A DNA stretch of 64,000 nucleotides from Didymella arachidicola (Eukaryota > Ascomycota > Dothideomycetes > Pleosporales > Didymellaceae): NCBI GenBank assembly GCA_016630955.3, contig CM049994.1, positions 496,001-560,000 of the forward strand, read 5' to 3'. The translations under genes were made by a program, and so were the position numbers. The notes under the pieces are model-generated. The model had not been told where the DNA came from. It made no database searches and saw only the letters and a list, made by a program, of their open reading frames with translations. Below, in pieces: positions 48,878-60,046 of this stretch (its first letter is position 1; each line of letters starts with the position of its first letter).

Positions 48878-50117
48878 ATGATTTCCTCGAAGCAGATCGG
48901 GCGGCACGATCTCGACGACGCCAAATTGGGCCAATACCTTCAAAAGCACATCCTAGAGCTCAAGTTACCCGTTGCATCAACAAAGATTGGATATGGCCAA
49001 AGTAATCCAACTTACTTTGTTGATGATGCCAACGAGACTCGATATATTCTGAGGAAGAAGCCTTCTGGAACTATCATATCTCCAGTTGCCCATCAGGTTG
49101 ATCGAGAGTACAAGGTGCTCAGAGCACTTGGCAATGTTGAAGGCTTCCCTGTGCCAAAAGTATACTGTCTCTGCATGGACTCGTCAGTGATTGGCACAGC
49201 GTTCTATGTATGCAGACTCCCGTCGAGTGCTTTCGTGAAAGTTGACTACTGACACCTGCCAGGTAATGGAATTTATCAAAGGCCGCATCATTACTGACCC
49301 CAATCTCTCAACACTGCCTCCGACACAAAGACGCTCAGCATGGTTCTCCCTAATCTCAACACTCGCCTGGCTGCACTCCATCGACCCCGACTCAATTGGG
49401 CTCTCCGATTTCGGCAAGAAAAAGGCCTTCTATACGCGCCACTGCAACACCTTCTCGCGGATCGAAGCGCAACAAGCCAAAATCAGAGACATCAAGACCG
49501 GTGTCGAGCTCGGGCGCGCACATCCCAACTTCGACGAAATTGTCGACTACATCCGCAAGAATGTTCCTTCAGATCGCACGAGCATAATCCATGGTGATTA
49601 TAAATTCGACAATGTGATCCTGCATCCTACAGAACCAAGAGTCATTGCCATTCTCGACTGGGAGCTGAGTACATTGGGAAATCCAATGATGGATGTCTGC
49701 TATGCCTGTGGACCATTCTGGAACCAAGCCCAGAAAGTCAGCGCCGTGAGAAATGACCAGGACGGGGAGGTTTATGTGCCTGAGAATCAGAGGAAGAACG
49801 GAATGCCCAGTATGGATGAGTTGGTTGATGAGTATGCAACAATCACGGGATGGGACCCGAGAGAGGATCAGTGGGAAATCGCGAAGGTGTTCCATTTGAT
49901 GAGGGCATGTTCACCATCGAAAGTACTTGGGACAGTCTGCTGACATGAAACATAGGGAAGCACGATTAGCCATGGAATTCAGGCAAGGACGATCAGTGGG
50001 CAGGCCAGCAGTGAGTTTTCACATATCTACTTCGAGAATACGAAAAGAGGATTAGACACAGCACTTGCGATGGTCAGGACAATGAAGGAGCAGGATATAT
50101 CGAAGAGTAGCTTGTGA
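48878..50117 (+). CDS. APH-family kinase, ACAD10/11-like (377 aa, three exons, one GC-AG intron)
   Basis: Exons are 48878-49207, 49263-49904 and 49956-50117. Intron 1 (55 nt) is GT-AG and joins GTAFY to VMEFIKGR. Intron 2 (49905-49955, 51 nt) must begin with GC to keep HLMR joined to GSTISHGIQ; it has a CTGAC branch site and ends CATAG. The product is an aminoglycoside-phosphotransferase-fold kinase close to the kinase part of acyl-CoA dehydrogenase 10/11. Motifs are GYGQSNPTYFV near the N-terminus, RYILRKKPSG with the ATP-binding Lys, IIHGDYKFDNVILHP as catalytic loop and AILDWELSTLGNP as metal-binding loop. Related kinases phosphorylate 4-hydroxy acyl-CoAs. The N-terminus may extend through an unseen upstream exon. 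Confidence 0.82.
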
Positions 50118-50257
50118 AGGTACCACTGCGTGGCTAGTTCATTTGTGGATGGTTAGAAAGAGAAAACAACATGGGTATATCAGTCTTATGCCAAGAGAAA
50201 TTCCGTCACACGCCGATCACAGCTGATGATCAGCTTGTCCAATCCGTGTTCCACAAC

Positions 50258-50716
50258 CTAATTTTTGTAGCTAGGCGGCGCAGCCTCAAAGCCTGCCTGC
50301 CTCTCAGCCTTCCTCGCTCGCCTCCTCTCGCGACGCTCCAACTCCTTCGCTACGGCTTTAGCCAGCTTCTTCCTCTCCTCGCGCTCCCTCTCCTTGATGA
50401 CTTGCTCCCTGCCCTTGCCAGACCAGACAGCGCGGAATTCCTTGCAGAACTTCTGCTTGAAGGTGAGGGTCTTGTCGTTCTCCTCCTCGGCCTTCTTGGC
50501 AACGTATTCCTCCTCGTCATCGGTGTCGAGGAAGTCGTCTTCGGCGTCGATCAGGGCTTCGGAGGACTCAGCATTTACAGCCTTGAGGTTGCGCTCCTTA
50601 TCCCATTTCTTGGTGCGCGAGTATGCAATGCAGCCGGTGGTGAAGAGGACTACGCCTAGGGGGAATGTCACGAAGACACCCATGACGACGATGAGGGCAA
50701 GAAGGTCTTCGTCCAT
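50258..50716 (-). CDS. Small single-pass membrane protein with charged coiled tail (152 aa)
   Basis: The N-terminus is acidic (MDEDLLAL) and runs into one hydrophobic helix (IVVMGVFVTFPLGVVLFTTG, residues ~9-28). A basic patch follows (SRTKKWDKERN). The rest is soluble: an acidic segment (IDAEDDFLDTDDEEEY) and a long Arg/Lys/Glu-rich helix (EREREERKKLAKAVAKELER). The positive side after the helix suggests the tail faces the cytosol. No family was recognised. The good start context, the membrane helix and the uninterrupted, biased composition support a real gene. It is tail-to-tail with the APH-like kinase, 140 bp away. Confidence 0.65.
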   Translation of the reverse strand: MDEDLLALIVVMGVFVTFPLGVVLFTTGCIAYSRTKKWDKERNLKAVNAESSEALIDAEDDFLDTDDEEEYVAKKAEEENDKTLTFKQKFCKEFRAVWSGKGREQVIKEREREERKKLAKAVAKELERRERRRARKAERQAGFEAAPPSYKN

Positions 50717-52013
50717 GGTGACTGTTATGTGGTTTCGAGGCTGGTTTGTAGGGGTTTGTAGTGTTCTGAGTGTTCCGCGTCGAATGCAAAGTGTGTGGTG
50801 GAGGGTTCCGGGGTAGAGCTTGTTGCCTGATATAGGAGGGAAGTGTCGCCACCGCCTAGGGACACAGTTTGAGGGCCGTTACCGCGGCGTGGCGGTGCAC
50901 ATTCCGGGTTACGTCATCTGCGGCGCTGTCACATGCTTCGACCTTCACAAGATTCTAGACCATCAATATCGACTTCAGAGGCCACATTTGCCTTTGGGAG
51001 AACCCAGAGTAATGATCGGAGGTCATTATTATCCTTTAATGCCGGTGGTTTGAGTATTGAAAGATCATCATCGAAGCGCACGTTGCGCCGGCGACTGCTC
51101 TCTCTGATCAGCGCGCCAAGTACTGCTTTAGAGCGCCTCAGACAAGAGCACCCATGGTGTCACCCAGACCACATTTTAGAGTTTGAGCACTTCCAGGGGA
51201 TCTGTTGATGTGAAGACTAAGCGGGCTTTTGCTGTGTCGGAAAGTGGATCAGATCCCGCCATATCTGTTGGTCCTCACAACTGGTTCCCAGACGACCAAG
51301 ACTGCTTGGCTGTGTGCTTCCAAACAGTTAAGAAATCTCGTATATCGGCACCCAAAATCACTGGTATCTGATGAGTCTTCGGGATCATTCCTCCCGTTTG
51401 CTTCGAAACACTTCGTTCACAATGCCCAGAGGTCGCCATTTCTACCAAGGCTACCTTGTGAATGCTCATGGCATTGCGAGCTTTACGTTAACGGTAAAAT
51501 GTTCCATGATTGCTGAGTGTTTGTAATAGGAAGGCGCATAGCTGGGAAGGACAACAACTGCTATGGTGCATTCAAAATTGGATCTATCATTGATCGACAG
51601 TCAGGACACGTGTAGCGTCTCATCAATATATATGCAGAATGCAAAGCCCATGGTATATGTGCCCTTCCCTTTTAGACGCCAGCGCTATGCAAAAAGCAGA
51701 TACGTAGGGAAAGAAAGTGGTCGGATTACAGGGTGGCCATCGAGGAGAGCTTGAGAGCTTCTATGTCTAGATACATGGAAGAAGCGCTGAGCCTGCAGAC
51801 GACTCGTGTGGAAATGAGAAGAGTGACAACAAAGGCGTAGGGGTATAAAAAGAGTGTCTGTTGCTTTTGCAGCGCGACGCTAGTTGGCTTGCTGAAAGAG
51901 CGAGTGGAAAGGAAAATAAGGAAACTTGGTGATTATTGTTGGAATGATGGGGCAGGGATTGTTGTGCAAAATGGTTCGAGTTGCAGGATTTAATGGCGTG
52001 CTCGAATACTGAT
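50717..52013. other. Gene-poor spacer, 1.3 kb
   Basis: Only short unsupported frames occur here. No transposon ends, tandem repeats or RNA genes were recognised. The right part probably holds the 3' untranslated region of the transporter gene. Confidence 0.5.
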
Positions 52014-53793
52014 CTAGTGATCGGCGACGTCTTCATCCCTCATAGGGTAAAGGATATCACCAACGATGACAGACTGTACGTGGTTGAACAGCACATAGAA
52101 CCACATCGCAATAATGGCGATAGAAAGCCCGTTTCCAACAAAGAGGATCGTCTCGTCTCTCAAGGCGTTCCCGATGGAAATGGTGGCAATGGCAAAACCA
52201 GAGTTGGGGAACACCATAGCCCACCATCCCAGATGGAAGTAGACAGCCCAGGAATTAATGACCTAGTATGGTATTAGCGACGGATCGACGCAGGTCGAAA
52301 TTCAGGATACTTACCGCGATGAGAGCGATCATGAAGAACCACATGGCCAGTACCCATAGAAACAGAGCAGCAACAATAGCCAGAGTGCGGATCACTTTAG
52401 CATCGAGCAGGCCATCACCTTGGAGATCGAAGTCATCCGGAAGCGCATTGGCCATGCCGAGGAACGCCAAGCAGGTGAAAGAGGGAGGACCGACTCCAAT
52501 GAACATGGCTCCACGGTGCTCGCGGTCGGGATAACCGACCTGCATAAGTCGGCCAAGGTAGTGAGCGTACATGAGAATGGCAACAGTGAATCCGAGACCC
52601 TGACACCCAAGGCCCGCAACAATGATGGGCATCCTGGCGCTCACAGGCTGATTGGACGCGATGACGGAAGCGATGGTTCCTGAAAGCATGATAGGAAAAA
52701 TCGGCAACAGCCACGAGGGCATGAAGCTTGTCAACTTGTATGTGTGAGCGGAGAAGAGGAAAGAGTACTGGAAGGAAGCCAGACAGAAGGCAAAGAAGGT
52801 GTAGAGCCAGAATGCGACAGACATGCTCGTAATAGCCCAAGCACGGTTCGGGTGGTCGATTTCGTAAGCCTGGATGATGTACTTCTCTGTTCCAGTGATG
52901 ATGGTGGCTATTGAGAGGAAGAATGGTCCAAGGAAAAGAGCCTCACGCTCATGCGTGATGGAGGACTTGAAGGCCCCGGGGAACTTGGTAAAACGCAATA
53001 TCATGGTGCTAGTGATGACAGTGAAGAAAATCAGGTTGAGGATATAGAAGATTGCGCCGATAGTGATCAAGCCAGGGAAAGCGTGTGGCTGAACAGAGAT
53101 CAGTGTGGCGAGACCACCCGTAGCCATGGTCAAGGTGTACCAAGCCCAAGTGAAGTGGCGAAGACGTTCACTGAATGTCAAGTATGGCTGATTGGGATCC
53201 TTCCTGTGTGGCAACTTCGAGTTGTGGTCCCAACCATGGCCATGATCATCGTGCTTTTGCTTCTCGAGATCGGTTGAGGCAGGAGGTGTTGGCATGCTTG
53301 GAGGAGGTGGAGGCGGGTCATTGAAGGGGTTCTCTGCTTCTTTGCCTTTGGAGTCAATAGGATATCCGTTGACACCTACAGGCCCTGTAAAGTAGAACTC
53401 TCCACCTCCAGGTGGGTATGGCCCCGCAGGTGTCTGAACCCAGGTGTTCGTCCGGGTCGTCTGTTGAGACTGGGAATGGTACTGGTTTGGTTGCTGAGTG
53501 CTTGTGGGTTGCTGAATGTTCATAGGAAGGTTACGGTTGTCGTGTGCTGGACTCTGATTGTTGTACATGTTATCAGGTTGATATGCTTGCTGCGCGTATT
53601 GAATTGGTCGGGGCGGAGAGACTGGTCGAACTGAAGATGGGAGACCGGTCTGCATAGGGTAGAGATTTGGGCGTGGATCAGACTGAGGACGGGAGTAGCT
53701 TGGTCCATTGTTGTCGAAATTCGGGCTGAAGTTGTTGTTGCTGTTGTCCTTGCTGTCGAAGGTCAATCCCTCAGGCTGAAATCGAGAATCCAT
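52014..53793 (-). CDS. SLAC1/TDT-family anion transporter (575 aa, two exons)
   Basis: Exon 1 is 53793-52315 and exon 2 is 52262-52014; the intron is 52 nt with a GTAAGT donor. The first ~200 residues are Asn/Gln/Pro-rich and disordered, with a Pro run (NDPPPPPPSMPTPPAST). The membrane domain starts LRHFTWAWYTLTMATGGLAT, the typical first-helix motif of the tellurite-resistance/dicarboxylate transporter fold. About ten helices follow, including FLFSAHTYKLTSFMPSWLLP and FIGVGPPSFTCLAFLGMANA. The final exon supplies VYFHLGWWAMVFPNSGFAIA. Fungal members include malate (Mae1) and sulfite (Ssu1) exporters; the sequence does not decide between them by eye. The long N-terminal extension is probably regulatory. 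It is located at the plasma membrane by family knowledge. Confidence 0.88.
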
Positions 53794-56015
53794 TTTGAGA
53801 TTTGATGAGAGTGGTGGCCTGCACCGTAGAGTCTAACAAACGGAGACGCCTGTAGATAAAGAAGACAGTGACATGCAAAATAGTGTACCAATAAATTAAT
53901 TCAGCGCCGGGCCGTTGGAAAAGGGAACTGACGCGAAGTGCAGGAGGCGAAGTAATAACAAGTGGAGAGCTAGATCAACATGGGGGTATGGGCGTTCCCC
54001 AAGTCGATGTCGTTTCGAACCACGTACCACGATTGGCACTAGACATTTGTAGCGGTTAGCACAGCGACTCTGAGCAGCGGCGTAGGGGTGGGTTGGGACC
54101 TTGACAAGCTTGGCTGAAGTGATGTGTTGCGTACTTGCTCCTGGTATCCACATCAAAGCGCCGAATAACCTCTCTGACATGGTTAGTGCACGCACGTTTT
54201 CGATAGCAACCTGAGGTGGACTTCGCCTCATCCCAACCCATAAATGGAAACACATGCCTTGGCAGCGTCCGCTCCGCCAAGGTGTTTAGACAACCAAGAT
54301 CCCTTAATTGCTATGATAAGAAGGTAGTAGAGCGCGCAGGATCTGCAACACTTCTCGTTGCTTGTGCAGAGGATGCAAACAAAGGCATAGTGCGTAAGCA
54401 CATGCGACTCGGGTCTACCATTGTGTATGCTACGGCGTTGGGTACAAACGCATTTCACCGATGTCCGCTTGGCGAGCGCTCCGCTGTGCTCCGGGGGCAC
54501 TTTGGGGTAATGGAAAGGCCATTGCACAATTGGAGATAACAGCGCTGAAGCATAGCGCCCACAATGGAAGCGGGATTTCGCCACGGAACAGGGTAACACC
54601 CTCTCGTCATACGAACCCCCTCCTGGCTCGACCGGGCGGTCTCTGATTTGGATCACCATGGATGGTGTAGGCCGGTAGTTCCCGATTCTCAAGTTTGGAC
54701 GGGGATGACGCTATGTCGAGAGCAAGGCTGCTGGCAATTGGATGCGGCCGAAAGCGCGAGTTGGTGTCCGTCGAAAGGGTGTGAAACGGGCGCCGAAACG
54801 CCAAAAGCGGATCCAAGTGTGTCGGAGTTGATGCCAAGCATCATCAAAACACAACCAAGCACGCGGCCCCACCCACCTGGCGACGTGTAAGCCACAGCCG
54901 CACCCCAGGCATGCTTGTCACGCTGATAAGGTCGTGGGAGAATAAGCTAGCTGCTTTGCGAGTGCAGCAGATCTTGTCCAAGACGACCGTGTGCGATAGG
55001 GACGGTCTCAGCAATGCTGTGAGGCCCACTCTCAGGTTTGACTCTCCTTCAGCCAAGCCCAAGCCTTAGGCAAAAAGCCTATCTCAACCTCGATAGAGAA
55101 GTTTCCCATCCGCGTGTGTTCCAGAACGCGCCGGACGAGACGCCTGCGATGGAGCAGAGGTGTCGCGATACCGTGCATACCTACCTAATGGGGGTCGGCG
55201 ACAACATCGTTGATCATAATGTAGTAGGAGCGCCGATCGTAAGGCGGCGATATCGAGAGATTGCGACCTGCCTAACTCACATGAAGCCCCTATCGCGACA
55301 AGACGGTGGTTTCTGGGCGTGGAAGGTGCGTTCGACCGACCAGCCAACCTGGCGCATATGCAGTCGGTCTACCTTGCACTTTGGAATATCGATACCTGGT
55401 AAAGGCTCCACTGTCTGACGTAGACACCAATGTACATTCGTTGCATCGTTCAACAGCCAAGGAGAAAGGGTTGTAGATGGGGCTCAGCGGGAGTAGGCGG
55501 TAGGGAGAAGATCAAGGCAAGGTAACGAGGCGGATGTGGCTGGCCCGCTAGGCGCTTACGTTCCCCTTCACAGCTGGCCCACTCGCTCAGCAACCCAAAC
55601 GAACCCGATCCTCGACCTCTAAATTATATGCATGGGACGGTGGACACGGCCCTCGTATTTACTAACGACCTTCATCGCACTTATGAACCATAAAGGGGAA
55701 CCATTGGTTGTTGGTCTCCTTGTCCAGGCTCGAAAGTGCTCAGCTCCGTCAGCAAAGGTACCTGGGCAGTATTGCGCTACCAACGGGCGTCCGCAACGGG
55801 AAGCCACACTCACGCAGATGATTTCAGGTTTAGCGCAGTCTTCATCAAGCCGAAATTCATGTACAACGCAATGATTTTCCGGCTGCACTTTTCGATACAA
55901 TGGAATGCTCTGCACTGCCTGTCCACTTCGGCACGTGCCGCTCTTGGCTGTGGATCATCTCAGGAGCAGCAGGTTGATCCTCGATTACTAATTAAGGCCA
56001 TAATCGTAAGGCCCC
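53794..56015. other. Gene-poor region, 2.2 kb
   Basis: Many short overlapping frames occur on both strands, none with a domain, signal peptide or coding-like bias. A tRNA-like A-box stretch near 54049 does not fold into a tRNA. The right end borders the E5 transposon. Confidence 0.5.
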
Positions 56016-56017
56016 TA

Positions 56018-57863
56018 ACGTTAAGGATCAGCAAGCTGGCCAGATCAGCAAGCTGGCCACCCCACCAAACCTGACCCGACTCTCTACACCATTGATCCAC
56101 AACAACGCAGTAAAATTAGATAAAACTTGACGGATATAATTTGTTATCTAGCTTTGCACGAAGTGCGAGTGTGTCCTTGAATATGGCACTTCGTGCACGT
56201 CGGCGGCGCGCGCTGACGTCGCTGACTGCCCTCACCCTGCTCAACCTCCGTAACTACCCTTTCTGCCTCTGCAATAAGCTGCTGAGCCTGCTGCACCTGG
56301 AGAACTCCACCAGAAGCGATATATTGACGCGGCTGGTTCTGTTTTTGTCGCTGGCGCTGATTTTCTTCACGTAGCTTCTTATTCTCCTCCGCGAGTATTA
56401 CTGCTGATTGCATTGCAAGCTGAGCGCTCTTAGCAAGCTGGCGGATAGCAATACTTGTTGGACTCTCTGGCTGCCGCCGCAGTCGCTCTTGGAGATAGCG
56501 TACCTGCTGCTGAAGCTGCTCTACTGTATGTGGTGTCTCTGTCTGCGCCGCTGCCTGTGCTGCAACGTTGTCATCTATAGTTGTCTGTGGTGGAGACGGC
56601 GTCCGAACGACAGTTAGCGACGACAGAACACGATCTGGACAAGAAGGGACAAGACCTGTCGCCCGAAAGCCTGATTGGATATTCTGCTGCGTAAATATAG
56701 TCGGCCGGATCCGTGTATAGGCTATAAGGAAGTCTATCTTGTCAATATGGTATACGCCTTGGCGGGCGAGCTCCTCAACCTGACGTCCGTACGCGCGCTT
56801 AAGAGGGGAGTAGCAGCTCACATCTAGAGGCTGGAGAAGATGGGAGGTATGCGGCGGCATACAGAGAGTAATGATCTTATTATTGGCGCAGTACTGGTCG
56901 AACTCTGGCGTAGCGTGGCTGCTATGGCCGTCTACAATAAGAAGCCGATAGACTCCAGCTGTACGAGCGGCTGTATGCTGGTTGAAGTGCTTTATCCACT
57001 CGAAACCTAGCTCATCTGTCGTCCAGCCATTCTCTGAGACGCCGACAGTCCAATCTAGAGGGAGATCGCGATACCAGCTGCTCTGGTGGACCTTACCAGC
57101 CAGGATCACGAACGGTGGTAGAGACCAGCCAGACGCGTTAACACACTCGATTACTGTCACCCACTCGCGATTGCCTGGCTGTACGGCGACTGCACGACCG
57201 ACTCTATCAGAGCTAGTGACTACTTTTGACGTTGCAGCGACGCCCATAGCGAATCCAGTCTCGTCAAAGTTGTAGATATCCTGGTCAAGAACGCCATACG
57301 TCTGTCGCGTCTCCTCTACTAGTTTGAACCACGCTGTAATCGCGATAGGATCCTCAGAACTAGCGCGCTGGCTATTAAGCCTTCTAGTCCACTTTATCTG
57401 GAGCTCTGGCTGGCCTTGAATAAAGCGCGACACCCATTTCTTGCCGACAGGCTGTGGAGGTGGATCTTGGCCACGCGCGGCGAGTAATACGTCTGCCATT
57501 CGTCGCACGTCGATAATATGGGGTGGAAAACCACGCCGGTCAAGGTCTAGGATCCACTGCACGAGAGAATGCTCTTCGATAGGCGATAGCTTACAATTAG
57601 CAGGTCGTACCTCTAATCGTGGCTGGGTACCACCGACACGCGTCTGGAGTGTGGATCTTGGCACATCAAAAGCCATCGCAAGAGCGCGGAGAGACTGTTT
57701 TGGATTATTACGATAGGACGCGATAGCAAGGCTTATTCTGCCTTCACGAAAAGTCTGTATAGAGCGTCGTTATCGCGGCATTATGGTAGTTGTGTAGAGA
57801 GTCGGGTCAGGTTTGGTGGGGTGGCCAGCTTGCTGATCTAGCCAGCTTGCTGATCCTTAACGT
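56018..57863 (-). mobile_element. Fot1/pogo-like DNA transposon E5 (1846 bp)
   Basis: Inverted repeats of 72 bp (56018-56089 and 57792-57863) differ at one position by eye. TA flanks both ends (56016-56017 and 57864-57865). Each repeat contains two tandem 17-bp units, GATCAGCAAGCTGGCCA, near the tip. The transposase frame is on the minus strand and is nearly intact. The sequence is unrelated to the E1/E4 ends, so this is a third family in the window. Confidence 0.9.
56144..57781 (-). pseudogene. Fot1/pogo-like transposase of E5 with stop at codon 4
   Basis: The expected start is the ATG at 57781, reading MPR, then TAA at 57772-57770, then RRSIQTFREGRISLAIASYR in the same frame. That stop removes the N-terminal part of the psq HTH unless translation restarts at the Met at 57676 (MAFDVPRSTLQTR). 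From there 510 residues are open. They include the CENP-B-type HTH (KWVSRFIQGQPEL), the catalytic NFDETGFAMG, LIVDGHSSHA and LLQPLDVSCY, a Gln/Glu-rich coiled coil and a C-terminal knuckle, CTKCHIQGHTRTSC. A change of CAA to TAA would explain the early stop and fits RIP. The restart product would lack half of one DNA-binding domain, so the copy is probably defective. Confidence 0.8.
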
Positions 57864-58150
57864 TATTCGATTTGATGCTTTGATAAGGGAAGCCAAGAAC
57901 GTGACTGGCATCGGCTGTGCCGAGCCAGGTCGCATACAGGTCTGGGTTCTTCAACAATGTACTCCGACCTTCATGTGACAGTCGTGATCGGGCATTTGTA
58001 GAAAACAAAGATGTTTTTTGGTGCCGGGTGACAAAATACCACAGAGGATGCTTCTCAGAGAGCGTTCCGCGCGCTGAATCCTTCAAACCTTTACCGGAAG
58101 ACTCGGGCTCGGCTAGTAGGTGCTGTTGCTTATCGTTTAGTTCCAACATA

Positions 58151-60046
58151 TCATACGCTTCTCTTGGCCATGGTCTCCTTCTCTGATATGCCAGGCTCTA
58201 CAGACATACCCGTAAAACCAAAAGTGGAGGAGTCCTCTTCGAGTGGAGTAACTCCAAGCCGTCGAGCCTCTGCTGCTGTGAAAGTTCCGTATACATCAAC
58301 CGTATCCATCTGATCCATATCAGGTACGGGGTAAATCAAGTTGAGTCCGTAGAACACTACAGCGCTGATTCCAAATCCTAGTAAAGTATTCAGTGTCAAG
58401 CCCGGACTTTGCCAGGGCAAAACTTACCGATCAGGAAGGCCATGTAGTACAGCTGTACCAAAGCCTTCGGCGCTGACGCATCGCCTCGAACCGTTACGAC
58501 CAGTCCTCCAATCGTCGGTGCCCACCCACATAACCATGCTGGGATTGCTCGCCAGTTAAAACCCTTCCAGAAGTAGTAGATGGAGCCTTCAGTCTTGTAT
58601 AAGTGAGTAAGTCGGATCCTCCGTTTGCGCAATAGGTAGTAATCAGTGGCCATGATGCCGATGATTGGAGCTAGAAACACTGAAAACGACGACAGGACAG
58701 CGATAAATGTGGTCGCGCGGTTGATCAGCTGCCATGGTTGTACAACCCATGCGGCAACAAACGTGATGATGGCGCCACGGCGTATATCGATGTATCGAGG
58801 AAACAATCCAGCTAGATCAATGCCTCCAGCGACAGCATTACCGCAGATGTTTTCAAACATGGCCGTAAAAGCGAAACCTGCGGCCAGGAAGAAGACACCA
58901 GCACGAGCCTTGGAGCTGCCATTTCCGTTATCCATCATGACCATGAGGAGGTCCGGAGGGTTCCAATACACCTCACCGTAGATCTTCTGAGCTGCAGCAG
59001 CGGTAACAAGACCCACGAAAGAGACTAAGATACCAGTGATGAAACAGCTGGTGATGGTGCCGTAGATGTAATGCCTGCGAGCGCTAGCATAGCGGGAGAA
59101 GTCAGAACCATTCGTTATGCCAGCTGCCACTCCACCGATTCCTTGATTGATCCCCGACATGATCAGCCATGAAGAGTTCCAAGCCGAACCGGCAGGGATG
59201 GATTGGCCAGCGCTCCACAATGGTCCCACACCTTTTGCAACCGCAAGAGCCCAGATCATCCAAGCAATCATACCAACACCACACCAAGTGCACACGATCT
59301 GGAACGGGATCTTAAACTTTTCGGGTCGAAGCCAGAGGAATGGAGTTGACAGAAACCAAAAGACCACGAACCCCACGAATTGGTCAGTCGTGGTTGGCAT
59401 GCTTGGTCCGAAGGTGTTTGGCATACGCGCGAAAGAGGGCCATATAGCTGTCAGGCACACTGCAATGAGTCGGCCTCCATTCCAGCCTGTCTACGTCAGT
59501 CTTGACCTAGCCTCTGTTGTATCAAGAACCTACATTGCACGGCATTCCAGATGAAATTGAGTAAAATCCTCTGTGTTAGAGGGATAAAACTACCAGCGAG
59601 GCCCCAAGAGTACCTGTTCTGTACTGTGAAGCCGATATGCCATTTCAACCCTATCCATGCAATCAGGATTGAGAACAAGACGATGAGTAATCTGCTGATA
59701 ACTATGATCAGCATTGCCTGAGGAACAGACAAGCCCAGCGCTGCAGCTGTTAGCCCCGGGTTACGTGCGAATGTTCGTGCGTACTCAGGTAACTACTAGG
59801 TGTCTGCCAAGTTGAAACATTCAGGCTTGATATCGCCCAAAACCCGAAGAAGTTGAACCAACCCCTGTGACGTTCTTAGACGCGCATCAAGTGTAAGGGG
59901 GTGGGATCAAGGTACCAAGTCCGTCGTTCTGGTGGGAGAGGAATAAGATCGCGGTTGCTCCAAGCATCTGTCTGCTCATGTCGGCTGTCGTCACCCTTCA
60001 GTCGTATGCGATTTTCTAGTGACACTAATCTGCGCCTCAAAGACAT
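58151..60046 (-). CDS. NCS1-family permease (uracil/allantoin/hydantoin type; 565 aa, five exons)
   Basis: Exons are 60046-59916, 59864-59797, 59746-59534, 59486-58428 and 58377-58151, with four introns of 47-51 nt. The start MSLRRRLVSLENRIRLKGDD leads to WSNRDLIPLPPERRTWGWFN and FWAISSLNVSTWQTP, the first-helix region of fungal Fur-type carriers. Later NCS1 landmarks are KWHIGFTVQNRYSWGLAGSF, GITNGSDFSRYASARR and WVVQPWQLINRATTFIAVLS. About twelve membrane helices are expected. The tail is cytosolic and acidic. The family imports nucleobases, allantoin or hydantoins with protons or Na+. It diverges from a hydantoinase-like gene across a 516-bp GATA-rich spacer, which favours a cyclic-amide nitrogen source as substrate. 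The exact substrate is an inference. Confidence 0.9.

Noticed and set aside
54043..54110. tRNA-like stretch (TAGCGGTTAGCACA resembles an A box)
   Set aside because: No anticodon stem, T-arm or acceptor stem can be folded around it on either strand.
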